DNA of 27,644 bases from CAYSLZ01 sp964468355. GTDB taxonomy: Bacteria > Patescibacteriota > Microgenomatia > UBA12405 > JAHJSD01. Each line of letters opens with the position of its first letter. The stretch's first letter is position 1. The DNA is taken from positions 1 to 27,644 of the forward strand of contig CAYXSV010000013.1 in NCBI GenBank assembly GCA_964468355.1, in the 5' to 3' direction. Both the position numbers and the translations under genes were made by a program. A model generated the notes under the pieces. That model saw nothing but the letters and a program-made list of their open reading frames with translations, was not told the origin of the DNA and ran no database searches. Positions 1 to 7,213 of the stretch are shown here, piece by piece.

Positions 1-59
1 TACCTAAGTAATGCCACTACCGCGTACTAGATTCGTCAGAAGACGAAACAGTACACGGC

Positions 60-129
60 CATGTACCGTTCAGCCGGTAGGCTGATCTGGTACGTTGACT
101 CGCCATGTACCGTGCTTGATCTGGTACGT
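60..129. repeat. Two tandem hairpin repeats with shared arms
   Basis: Two direct copies share both ends: CATGTACCGT at 60-69 and 104-113, and TGATCTGGTACGT at 83-95 and 117-129. In each copy the ends can pair (ATGTACC with GGTACGT, one G-U pair). The first copy carries about ten extra bases, which form a nested perfect stem CAGCC-GGTA-GGCTG at 71-84. The second copy has a simple 11-base loop. Repeated paired arms with a variable loop suggest a structured RNA or a mobile palindromic repeat. The family was not recognised. Confidence 0.7.
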
Positions 130-310
130 GGGACGATGGCGGCAATTAACTTCAATATTATAGCATTCATTAAAAAAAAATGTAAACAAAAATCCAAAGA
201 AAAAGTTAAACCTATAACCTATCAGTTATTATCCTACGATCGTAAACAAAACTTTACAAAACAGGTGTAAAATATTAATTTAAGCTATTGGCTAAAAGTA
301 CAAAATAAAA

Positions 311-338
311 CTCTAAAAATCTTATAATTGAAAATAAG
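311..338 (-). terminator. Weak candidate terminator downstream of rplS
   Basis: Reading the minus strand, a 5-bp stem CTTAT/ATAAG (338-334 with 325-321) is followed by ATTTTT at 320-315. It lies about 25 bases beyond the rplS stop, where the dnaE-rplS transcript should end. The stem is short and AU-rich, so the call is tentative. Confidence 0.3.
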
Positions 339-362
339 AAGAACTAAAAAATAAATGAAAAA

Positions 363-698
363 TTAACTTTTTCGCTTTTTTTTCTTCTTTTTGCCTTTTT
401 CTTGACGAAGGTAGGTAAGTTTTGCTCGGCGAATTTTTCTTTTTGGTTTTTTAACCACTTGAAGATTTTTTATCCAAGGAGAGTTTAAAGGAAAAATTCT
501 TTCCACACCAATATTATCAACTGCTTTTTTACGAACAGTAAAAGTTTTGCTTTGCCCTGCCCCTCGGATGTTAATTACTACTCCTTCATAAGGTTGGGTA
601 CGCTCTTTTTTTCCTTCCTCAACTATTTTATAGTCAATTCGGATAGTATCACCAACGTAAAATTCTACTTTGTCGCTCCAGGTTGCTTTTATTGCCAT
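363..698 (-). CDS. rplS: Large-subunit ribosomal protein bL19
   Basis: This is bL19, 111 residues from the start MAIKATWSDK, a component of the 50S subunit near the interface with 30S. The family core is plain: VGDTIRIDYKIVEEG, YEGVVINIRG, FTVRK, GVERIFPLNSP and the closing KIRRAKLTYLR. The C-terminus is an unusually Lys-rich tail (KGKKKKKKRKS), probably contacting rRNA. The frame stays open upstream to 734, inside dnaE, but the family length and the conserved N-terminus favour the ATG at 698, 13 bases after the dnaE stop. It is therefore the second gene of a dnaE-rplS unit. No clear Shine-Dalgarno sequence is visible before the chosen start. Confidence 0.96.
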   Translation of the reverse strand: MAIKATWSDKVEFYVGDTIRIDYKIVEEGKKERTQPYEGVVINIRGAGQSKTFTVRKKAVDNIGVERIFPLNSPWIKNLQVVKKPKRKIRRAKLTYLRQEKGKKKKKKRKS

Positions 699-711
699 GA
701 GGTTAATTCTA

Positions 712-3700
712 TCAAATGTTGAAAAGTTTCTCAATCTTTTCTTTTAACTTATCCGTCCAACTAACTCCAAAAGATAGTTTCACATCCCGCCCGTTAGGAA
801 ACTCTAAAACACCGTTATCCTCCCCTTGGTTTTTTCTTAAAATAGTATTTAGTTTTACCAAAGTATTCTGGTTAGTACCTTTAGGAATTTTTAGATGAAA
901 ATCAAATTTATCCTCTTGTTTACTGTCTTTATTTTTATTAAAAAACCTTTTAGCATCAACAATTTTTTCGGCAATCAACGATTGTTCATTCTCGCGCATG
1001 TCCACTTTAGCAGTGACTAAAACCAACCTGTCTCCTTTTAATAAGTTTTTGGATTTTTCAAAAATAGACGGAAAAACAACCAGTTCCGCCTTACCGGTTT
1101 CATCTTCCAGGTTAACAAAAGCCATTTCTTTACCGGATTTACGAGTGGTGACAATTCTTTTATTAGAAATAATACCGGCTAATTTCACTTTACCGCTAGT
1201 CTTTTCCTTAACCTGATAAGTTTTATGAGTAATTACATCAGCCAGTTGGTCAATTTTATTTTTTAAAGGATGTTCAGTTAAATAAAAACCCAATAATTCT
1301 TTTTCTAGCTGAAGAATTTCATCTTTTGAAAACTCTTCCATGTCAATTAACTTATCTTCAATAACTTGTTTTTCATCTCCACCGCTAAACAAACCGGCTT
1401 GTCCATTACGCAGATTCCTTTGCTTTTTATCAGCGCGTTTTTTAATATTATCGATTGAAGCAAGCATTGAGCTTCTTTTTCCAAACTCGTCCATTGCGCC
1501 GGCCTTAATCAAACTCTCAATAACTTTTTTATTTACTTTCCGCGAATCGATTCGAAGACAAAGATCAGTTAAAGAACTGAATCGGCCATCTTTATCCCGA
1601 ATAGAAATAATTTCCTCAATTGCCGCTTCTCCAACGTTTTTAATTGCTGACAGGCCGAATCGAATTGCATAATTTTTCTCGGTTTGATTGTTTTTTTCCA
1701 AAGTAAAATCAGTACAGGAAGTATTAATATCAGGCTGTAAAATTCTGATACCCATTTTCCGACACTCATCAATAGCTAAAGCAATTTTGTCTTCATTGTT
1801 TGATTCCGCGGACATAAGAGCGGCCATAAACTCAACCGGGTAATTTGCCTTCATCCAGGCAGTTTGGTAGGCAATCAACGCATAACATGACGCGTGACTT
1901 TTATTAAATCCGTAAGCCCCAAACGGCTCAATTAAAGTATAAAGTTTTTCCGCTTTTTTTCTTTTAAGGCCGTTTTTGATACATCCCTTAACAAATTTCT
2001 CTTTAATTTTTTCCATATCCGGCCGATGTTTTTTAGAGCTCATTGCATGGCGCAATTCATCTGCTTCTATCCATGAATAACCGGCTACTTCAACAGCGGT
2101 CAGTAAAACGTCGTCTTGATAAGTAATTAATCCATATGATTTATTCAATATTGATTCTAGTTTTGGATGTATATACTTCACCTGATCGGGGTTATGTTTA
2201 CGATTAATAAACTCGTCAATAACTTGTATTGGACCTGGCCGGTATAAAGCAAGCATTGCCATGACGTCAAATATAGAATTTGGTTTAAGTTTTTTAACAT
2301 ACCGCTGCATTCCGGAAGATTCCATTTGAAAAATTCCAATTGTCTGTCCTTTAGATAAAAGTTTATAAGCATTTTGATCGTCCAACGGCAGTTCGGAAAA
2401 ATCAATAACTTTATCGCGGGTTGTCTTAACAAATTCTTTTGCTTTTTCCAAAATTGTCAAATTCCTTAAGCCCAAAAAGTCAATTTTTAACAAACCAATA
2501 GCTTTTTTATTGGCATCAATATCTACCGAATACATATCATATTGAGTAACCCGCTTTTCTTTAGTTTTCGGTTCCAACTGCAAAGGAACGTAATTAGTTA
2601 AATTTTTATTACCGATAACAACTCCGGCGGCATGAATTGAAGCGTGTCTGGCTTGGCCTTCAAACTTTTTAGCTAAATCAATTAATTTTTTAAATTTTGG
2701 TTCCTGATAGACACTTTTTAATTCCGGATTATTATCTAAAGCTTCATTAATAGATGTTCCCTGGGGAATAAGCTTGGCCACTTTATCCGGTTCAGAATAA
2801 GGCATGCCTAAAACACGTCCTGTATCTCTGATTGCTGAACGTGATTCCATTCTTCCGAAACTGATAATATGGGCAACTTTATTGTATCCGTATTTTTCCA
2901 TTACATAATGAATAACTTCGTCACGCCGGTTATCAGCAAAATCAATATCAATATCCGGAGTTGACGGCCGATCGGGGTGCATAAAACGTTCAAACGGCAG
3001 TTCAAAAAACATCGGGTCAACACTGGTAATTCTTAAAGCGTAAGAAACGATTGACCCGGCAACCGATCCTCTGCCCGGTCCAACCCGGATACCTTTTGCT
3101 TTAGCCCAGTTGACAATGTCCTGAACAATTAAGAAATAAGTTTCATATCCTTTATTTATAATAGTACTTTTTTCATAATCTACACGTTGGCGGATTTTTT
3201 CGGTAATTTTTTCATAACGCCTTTTTAAACCCTTTTCAATTAAATAATCAAAATAATCAGCCGCCGAATCATATTCATCGGGAATTGGAAACGGTGGAAC
3301 CCGCCATTTGCCCCGGGGAATTTTTACATTACATTTATCGGCAATTTCACGGGTGTTTTTAATTGCATCCGGGTAGTCGGTAAAAGCATCAATCATTTCT
3401 TCAGCCGGACGAATATAAAAACTCGGCGCATCCAGCATAGACAGCCGGTCTGGGTCATCAATAGTTTTTTGCATTTGTATTGCCATTAAAGCGTCTTGTG
3501 CTTCAGCATCTTCCTTATCAATATAATGGTTATCGTTAGTTGCTACTAATGGAATACCCAATTCACGCGAAAGTTTAACAATACCTTTATTGGCTTTCTG
3601 CTGGGCCTTTATTTTTGGGTGGTGTTGAACTTCCAAATAAAAATCATCCCCAAAAATATCCAAAAACTCTTCGGCCCGCTTCTTGGCGCCTTGATAATTA

Positions 3701-4158
3701 TTATTAACAATTAAAGAAGGTATTTCACCTTCAAGACAAGCGGTAGTGGCAATTAAACCCTGATGAAACTCTTTGAGCAAATCAATGTCCGCTCGCGGTT
3801 TATAATAAAAACCTTCCAAATGGGCCTTAGAAACAATCTTCATCAAGTTTTGATAACCCTGGTAATTTTTAGCTAATAAAATTAAATGATATTGGTCAGC
3901 ATCAATTTTCGGTTGCTTATCAAAACGGGAGCGCCGGGCCATATAAATTTCACAGCCGATAATGGGTTTAACGCCAAATTTTAAACAGGTGTTATAAAAA
4001 TCAATCACCCCGTACATTACGCCGTGGTCGGTAATGGCTATTGAATCCATTCCCAAATCCTTAACTTTAGTAAGCATTGGTTTAATCTGGCTTAACCCGT
4101 CTAAAAGTGAATACTCGGTATGGTTATGCAGATGAACAAAATCAGATTTTTTTGACAT
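712..4158 (-). CDS. dnaE: DNA polymerase III alpha subunit, DnaE type
   Basis: This is the replicative polymerase, 1148 residues, a normal length with no intein. An N-terminal PHP domain begins HLHNHTEYSLLDG (about residues 9-21), with further metal-ligand motifs ITDHG, GCEIY and TNDNHY. The C-family polymerase core has PDIDIDF at 401-407, giving catalytic aspartates D402 and D404, and a third at D560 in KIDFLGL. A beta-clamp-binding motif QAGLF lies at 920-924. It is followed by an OB-fold (VKLAGIISNKR to ELVVFPSIF) and a short C-terminal domain. The HxHxH-type PHP start resembles polymerases with intrinsic proofreading rather than the degenerate E. coli form; exonuclease activity is inferred. 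The start at 4158 fits the PHP domain and the promoter directly upstream. Stop is TGA. Confidence 0.98.
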   Translation of the reverse strand: MSKKSDFVHLHNHTEYSLLDGLSQIKPMLTKVKDLGMDSIAITDHGVMYGVIDFYNTCLKFGVKPIIGCEIYMARRSRFDKQPKIDADQYHLILLAKNYQGYQNLMKIVSKAHLEGFYYKPRADIDLLKEFHQGLIATTACLEGEIPSLIVNNNYQGAKKRAEEFLDIFGDDFYLEVQHHPKIKAQQKANKGIVKLSRELGIPLVATNDNHYIDKEDAEAQDALMAIQMQKTIDDPDRLSMLDAPSFYIRPAEEMIDAFTDYPDAIKNTREIADKCNVKIPRGKWRVPPFPIPDEYDSAADYFDYLIEKGLKRRYEKITEKIRQRVDYEKSTIINKGYETYFLIVQDIVNWAKAKGIRVGPGRGSVAGSIVSYALRITSVDPMFFELPFERFMHPDRPSTPDIDIDFADNRRDEVIHYVMEKYGYNKVAHIISFGRMESRSAIRDTGRVLGMPYSEPDKVAKLIPQGTSINEALDNNPELKSVYQEPKFKKLIDLAKKFEGQARHASIHAAGVVIGNKNLTNYVPLQLEPKTKEKRVTQYDMYSVDIDANKKAIGLLKIDFLGLRNLTILEKAKEFVKTTRDKVIDFSELPLDDQNAYKLLSKGQTIGIFQMESSGMQRYVKKLKPNSIFDVMAMLALYRPGPIQVIDEFINRKHNPDQVKYIHPKLESILNKSYGLITYQDDVLLTAVEVAGYSWIEADELRHAMSSKKHRPDMEKIKEKFVKGCIKNGLKRKKAEKLYTLIEPFGAYGFNKSHASCYALIAYQTAWMKANYPVEFMAALMSAESNNEDKIALAIDECRKMGIRILQPDINTSCTDFTLEKNNQTEKNYAIRFGLSAIKNVGEAAIEEIISIRDKDGRFSSLTDLCLRIDSRKVNKKVIESLIKAGAMDEFGKRSSMLASIDNIKKRADKKQRNLRNGQAGLFSGGDEKQVIEDKLIDMEEFSKDEILQLEKELLGFYLTEHPLKNKIDQLADVITHKTYQVKEKTSGKVKLAGIISNKRIVTTRKSGKEMAFVNLEDETGKAELVVFPSIFEKSKNLLKGDRLVLVTAKVDMRENEQSLIAEKIVDAKRFFNKNKDSKQEDKFDFHLKIPKGTNQNTLVKLNTILRKNQGEDNGVLEFPNGRDVKLSFGVSWTDKLKEKIEKLFNI

Positions 4159-4163
4159 TTTTT

Positions 4164-4192
4164 CTATTAAGCCACGCGGGGCAAACGTGCAA
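4164..4192 (-). promoter_or_regulatory. Promoter of dnaE (leaderless type)
   Basis: On the minus strand, TTGCAC (4192-4187) is separated by 17 bases from TAATAG (4169-4164). Only five A residues then precede the ATG at 4158, so transcription should begin at or within a base or two of the start codon. Confidence 0.55.
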
Positions 4193-4257
4193 TAATTAAT
4201 TCTTAATAAAGTATAACAGATAAATTACCTCCGCCTATTTTATAGTTTAGAAGTTTT

Positions 4258-4272
4258 TCACCTTAGAGGTGA
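4258..4272. other. Small hairpin in the dnaE divergent spacer
   Basis: TCACCT-TAG-AGGTGA is a perfect 6-bp inverted repeat in the 215-base spacer between dnaE and the plus-strand gene at 4374. The spacer also holds two near-identical copies of TACCTCC(G/A)CCT (4226-4236 and 4278-4288) flanking the hairpin. It could be an operator or a 5' structure of a longer dnaE transcript. Nothing else was recognised in the spacer apart from the two promoters. Confidence 0.35.
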
Positions 4273-4335
4273 TTTGCTACCTCCACCTTTGGAAATTATT
4301 TCTGTACAATACAATTTTTAACCAATCTTTTCACT

Positions 4336-4363
4336 TTTACATTTTTTCCCAATTCGATATAAT
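4336..4363 (+). promoter_or_regulatory. Promoter of the 4374 gene
   Basis: TTTACA (4336-4341), 16 bases, then a perfect TATAAT (4358-4363). The ATG at 4374 is ten bases beyond the -10, so the leader would be only about 3-4 bases and has no room for a Shine-Dalgarno sequence. Confidence 0.65.
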
Positions 4364-4373
4364 ATAAATTATT

Positions 4374-4727
4374 ATGAAGATTTTAGAGCATCATGTTTTA
4401 AGCATTAGAACTCAATTTCCTGAATCTGATCCTGGTGTCGGGGTGATTAAAAGGCGGGTTAAGCAGCAGGCAACACGCTTATCAAGACAATTCACTTTAG
4501 ATGGACGACCGGTTTATCCTGGTTTGAGAGTAAAAGGCGCTAAGAGGGTATTCATTCATAAAAGGATAGAAATGGTTCAAGCTGTAAAATCTGGACAATT
4601 AGAAATAGTTCCAGACATAAATGAAGATAAGTCACATAATTTTGACGGTGAATGTGAGTTTTGTGGGAATAAAGTTAATGATAGGTGTGTAAAACCAAAC
4701 CCTCCTTACATTCAATCAAGAGTTTAG
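4374..4727 (+). CDS. Small protein of unknown function with C-terminal Cys cluster
   Basis: Not recognised. The 117-residue soluble protein is basic in its first 75 residues (for example KRRVKQQATRLSR and KGAKRVFIHKR). It ends with CEFCGNKVNDRC, cysteines at 94, 97 and 105, which looks like a metal knuckle lacking an obvious fourth ligand; H88 (in SHNF) might supply one. Basic character plus a possible zinc site would suit nucleic-acid binding, but this is inference only. It has its own near-consensus promoter and is probably monocistronic. The next gene is convergent, with stops only four bases apart (4727 and 4732). The start is fixed by the promoter immediately upstream. Confidence 0.75.
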   Translation: MKILEHHVLSIRTQFPESDPGVGVIKRRVKQQATRLSRQFTLDGRPVYPGLRVKGAKRVFIHKRIEMVQAVKSGQLEIVPDINEDKSHNFDGECEFCGNKVNDRCVKPNPPYIQSRV

Positions 4728-4731
4728 GGAA

Positions 4732-5352
4732 TTATTTTAGGTGGTCAAAGTAATTAATCTTGTTAACTTCATATCCGGAGGGGGTGATGTGGATTTCGTT
4801 TATACAGCAGTTGGTTTGATTGATTTTATAATAATCTTTAACTGATAAATTTTGGATCGCTCCTAAAAGAACCTTGTTTGTTCCGGAGTGAGCAACAATG
4901 ACTATATTCTCTCCTTGATGTTTATCAACTATTTCCTTGAATTTTCGCATTGCTCGTTTTCGGTGATCAAAAGTATTTTCTCCTCCCGGAGCGCGAATCT
5001 CGTTTTCGTCAATCCCCTTCTCCTGCAATTCTTTTGTCAACTGAATAGATTTTTCCCTCAACTCTTCAAAACTTAATCCCTGCCAATCACCCAAGCTTAA
5101 TTCGCGAAAATCCGGAGTTGTACTCACTTTTAAGTTAAGTTTTTCAGCAATAATTTCGGCTGTTTTTGCCGCCCGGCCAAGATCGCTGGAATAAACAGTA
5201 TCAATATTTTTATCTTTCAAAAAATCACCGGTTTTTTCTGCCTGTTCTCTGCCTCTTTTTGTCAACGGTGAATCATTTTGACCCAAAGGAATACCGGCCA
5301 GATTATCTTTAGTTTCACCATGCCTGATTAAAAATATTTTGTTTTTCTTCAT
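4732..5352 (-). CDS. Histidine phosphatase family protein (phosphoglycerate mutase-like)
   Basis: A 206-residue enzyme of the histidine phosphatase superfamily, which transfers phosphate through a phospho-histidine. The catalytic RHGE motif is at residues 10-13 (H11 is the expected phospho-acceptor). The second core histidine is H155 in VIVAHSG, and RELSLGDWQG carries the usual acidic residue. YSSDLGRAAKTAEII gives the expected arginine-containing helix. This pattern is shared by alpha-ribazole phosphatase, broad-specificity PhoE-type enzymes and cofactor-dependent phosphoglycerate mutase; its length and motif spacing look more like a small-molecule phosphatase than glycolytic GpmA, but the substrate cannot be read from sequence. 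TAGAAT (5364-5359) lies six bases before the ATG, so a leaderless start is likely. Confidence 0.9.
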   Translation of the reverse strand: MKKNKIFLIRHGETKDNLAGIPLGQNDSPLTKRGREQAEKTGDFLKDKNIDTVYSSDLGRAAKTAEIIAEKLNLKVSTTPDFRELSLGDWQGLSFEELREKSIQLTKELQEKGIDENEIRAPGGENTFDHRKRAMRKFKEIVDKHQGENIVIVAHSGTNKVLLGAIQNLSVKDYYKINQTNCCINEIHITPSGYEVNKINYFDHLK

Positions 5353-5358
5353 TACTCA

Positions 5359-5364
5359 ATTCTA
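5359..5364 (-). promoter_or_regulatory. -10 element of the histidine phosphatase gene
   Basis: TAGAAT on the minus strand ends six bases before the ATG at 5352. No good -35 is visible at normal spacing. It fits the recurring leaderless arrangement in this window. Confidence 0.4.
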
Positions 5365-5430
5365 TCAAACAACTTTCATTCCTGGATCGGTTATACTGCT
5401 TATATCCGGATAGTAGTAAATTAGTATCGT

Positions 5431-5474
5431 CGATCGTTACACATATTTTATGTATAAAATATGTGTAACGTTCG
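5431..5474. other. Long AT-rich inverted repeat
   Basis: Arms 5431-5450 and 5455-5474 are complementary at 19 of 20 positions around a four-base TGTA centre; the inner 15 bp are perfect (GTTACACATATTTTA). It lies between the Cys-rich gene (stop at 5489) and the phosphatase gene (start at 5352). It could end transcription of the Cys-rich gene or be a protein-binding palindrome. There is no U-run after it on the minus strand, so a standard intrinsic terminator is doubtful. Confidence 0.75.
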
Positions 5475-5488
5475 TAAAAGATATTTAT

Positions 5489-5836
5489 TTAATTTTTAAC
5501 AAATGATTCCATTATCCGGTCATGTTGGTGAATCTCTATAAGCGGTTGTCCTTGATATTTTCCCTCCCCTTCAACAATTTTAATTTTTTCTCCCGTTAAC
5601 TTCTCAATTCTGCTAATTGCTGGGAGACAAGCGATTGCACAATTTGCCGCTACTTCCATCGGGGTAAATGAACATCTTAGATCATCTCTAATCTCTTGAC
5701 CAAGTATAGAAGGATGTTGTTTGCATTTTCCCTCAGCAGTTTTATGTTTACAGCTGTCAGGGCAGCATGTTCCACCTGCGTTACACTTTATATCATTATG
5801 CTCTCTGATTAAAAATTCCCGAAAGGTTTCTTTCAT
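5489..5836 (-). CDS. Cys-rich small protein, possible metal or Fe-S binder
   Basis: A 115-residue protein with eight cysteines in its first 70 residues. The N-terminal cluster is C-x5-CC-x3-C-x8-C (from C18, in KCNAGGTCCPDSCK), followed by RCSFTP and ANCAIACLPA. No signal peptide or membrane segment is seen, so it is probably cytoplasmic. The doubled cysteine followed by Cys recalls YkgJ-type zinc/iron-chelating domains, but the match is too weak to assign. The C-terminal part (EKIKIVEGEGKYQGQPLIEIHQHDR) looks like a short beta-rich tail with two histidines. It is a separate unit from gatB upstream, with TATAAT six bases before its ATG. Confidence 0.75.
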   Translation of the reverse strand: MKETFREFLIREHNDIKCNAGGTCCPDSCKHKTAEGKCKQHPSILGQEIRDDLRCSFTPMEVAANCAIACLPAISRIEKLTGEKIKIVEGEGKYQGQPLIEIHQHDRIMESFVKN

Positions 5837-5842
5837 AAAATT

Positions 5843-5848
5843 ATTATA
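5843..5848 (-). promoter_or_regulatory. -10 element of the Cys-rich gene
   Basis: A perfect TATAAT on the minus strand ends seven bases before the ATG at 5836, placing the transcription start at the start codon. A second TATAAT lies ten bases further upstream (5858-5853). Confidence 0.5.
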
Positions 5849-5881
5849 TCATATTATAGGGTGTTGTTTTGGATATATGAA

Positions 5882-7213
5882 TTAAGATCTCGAATCTAAC
5901 TTTTCTATGAGAAATTTACGGGTGGTGTTTGGGTCGGCGCGGCCGGAAGTCAGCTTCATTACTTGACCGATGAGAAATCCGACCGCCGCTTTTTTACCGG
6001 CTTGGTAATCCTCAACCGCCTGCGGGTTATCGGCAACTGCTTTTTCAACCGCTTTTTTGATTTCTTTCTCAGTCAAATCAAATTTGTTTCGGGAAGATTT
6101 AATTTTTTTGGCTAATTTCTCTGAAGTTATATCTTCGGGTAAAGGGTTATTAACAATATAATTGGCAACGTCTTTAGCGTCTAAATCAGCTTTAACAGTC
6201 TGCCAAAACAAATCAATAATTTTTTTATCCCTGGCAATAATTTCGGCCCATTTCCATCGGACACCGGCATCAATAATTTTCTTCTCCTCCCCCCAGGGAA
6301 GGGTATCAATTTTACATTTAACATTTTCCATTTGTTCATTTGATAATGAAAACGGTGGGATGTCGGGTTCGGGAAAATAACGGTAATCCTTAGCCACTTC
6401 TTTACCTCTTTGTACAAATGTTTTTTCCTGATCAGAATCAAATCCCCTGGTTTCCTGCCGCGGTTGTTTACCCGACTCAAGCAATTTAATTTGACGCTCA
6501 ACTTCATAGTCAATTGCTTTTTCCACAAACCGAAAAGAATTCAAGTTTTTAACTTCCACCCTATAGTCAGGTATTTTTTCAGCATTTGAGTTTTTGAACA
6601 TTTGAGCATTTCTTACAGATATATTTGCCTCTAATCGCATTGAACCCTTTTCCATATCACAATCGGATACACTGAGCCAGCGTAAAGTTTGCTGCAACCG
6701 TTTTAAATAAATTTTTGTCTGCTCAGCCGAATGCAGGTCGGGGGCGGAAACAATCTCTACTAAAGGTACTCCACTGCGGTTAAAATCAATCAGGGTTTGG
6801 TCATCTTGGTGAATTAACTTGCCGGTATCTTCTTCCAAATGCACGTCGTTGATCCCGATATTTAAAAATTTCCCCCCGACTAAAATCGGCACTTCTCCGT
6901 TGACCCCGATTGGTGAAAAATGTTGAGAAATTTGGTAACCCTTAGGTAAATCAGGATAAAAATAATTTTTCCGGTCAAACCAAAAGGAATGATTAATTTC
7001 ACAATTTAAAGCCAAAGCGATTAAAATAGTTTTATTAATTGCTTTCTGGTTGGGAACAGGCAGTGCTCCAGGCATACCTAAACAAACCGGACAAACCTGT
7101 GTGTTCGGTTCCACCTGAAAATGGTCATTAACACACCGGCAGAACATTTTTGATTTAGTATTCAGTTCAGCGTGAACTTCAACTCCGATTATTGGTTGAT
7201 AAGATGATTTCAT
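5882..7213 (-). CDS. gatB: Asp-tRNA(Asn)/Glu-tRNA(Gln) amidotransferase subunit B
   Basis: GatB, 443 residues, binds mischarged Glu-tRNA(Gln) (or Asp-tRNA(Asn)), activates the acid with ATP and receives ammonia from GatA. The cradle domain starts IGVEVHAELNTKSKMFC, with paired Cys motifs (FCRC and CPVC) that normally bind zinc, then LPKGYQISQH, IHLEEDTGK-type HLEEDTGKLIHQD, and DFNRSGVPLVEIVS. The C-terminal YqeY-like tail is complete (VGFLIGQVMKLTSGRADP). It is somewhat shorter than the usual ~475 residues. Compared with typical GatB, there is a short extra stretch (NAQMFKNSNAEK, nucleotides about 6571-6612) before the VKNLNSF motif. It is the last gene of the gat unit, starting 35 bases inside the MFS gene. 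AAAGGA is very close before the ATG. Confidence 0.97.
   Translation of the reverse strand: MKSSYQPIIGVEVHAELNTKSKMFCRCVNDHFQVEPNTQVCPVCLGMPGALPVPNQKAINKTILIALALNCEINHSFWFDRKNYFYPDLPKGYQISQHFSPIGVNGEVPILVGGKFLNIGINDVHLEEDTGKLIHQDDQTLIDFNRSGVPLVEIVSAPDLHSAEQTKIYLKRLQQTLRWLSVSDCDMEKGSMRLEANISVRNAQMFKNSNAEKIPDYRVEVKNLNSFRFVEKAIDYEVERQIKLLESGKQPRQETRGFDSDQEKTFVQRGKEVAKDYRYFPEPDIPPFSLSNEQMENVKCKIDTLPWGEEKKIIDAGVRWKWAEIIARDKKIIDLFWQTVKADLDAKDVANYIVNNPLPEDITSEKLAKKIKSSRNKFDLTEKEIKKAVEKAVADNPQAVEDYQAGKKAAVGFLIGQVMKLTSGRADPNTTRKFLIEKLDSRS

Larger units (their letters stand above)
1..362. other. Noncoding left edge: GC-richer hairpin block then AT-rich spacer
   Basis: No convincing gene is present. By hand count 1-140 is about 53% G+C, well above the rest of the window, and it holds several perfect hairpins: TTCGTC-AGAA-GACGAA at 32-47 and the tandem hairpins at 60-129. 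From about 145 to 362 the sequence is very AT-rich, with A-runs and no codon-like pattern; it is the downstream flank of rplS. A 69-codon open frame at 61-270 runs through both blocks and has no protein-like composition. The GC-rich part could be the end of a structured RNA or a repeat element extending past the window edge. Confidence 0.6.

Noticed and set aside
61..270. A 69-codon open frame in the left noncoding region
   Set aside because: It runs from the hairpin block straight into AT-rich sequence, has no ribosome-binding context or family-like composition, and its first half simply translates the repeats.
712..4158. Recoded UGA (Gly), as in some Patescibacteria lineages, or an intein in dnaE
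   Set aside because: dnaE ends in TGA at the expected family length, no in-frame TGA was needed for any gene, and no inserted splicing domain interrupts the polymerase motifs.
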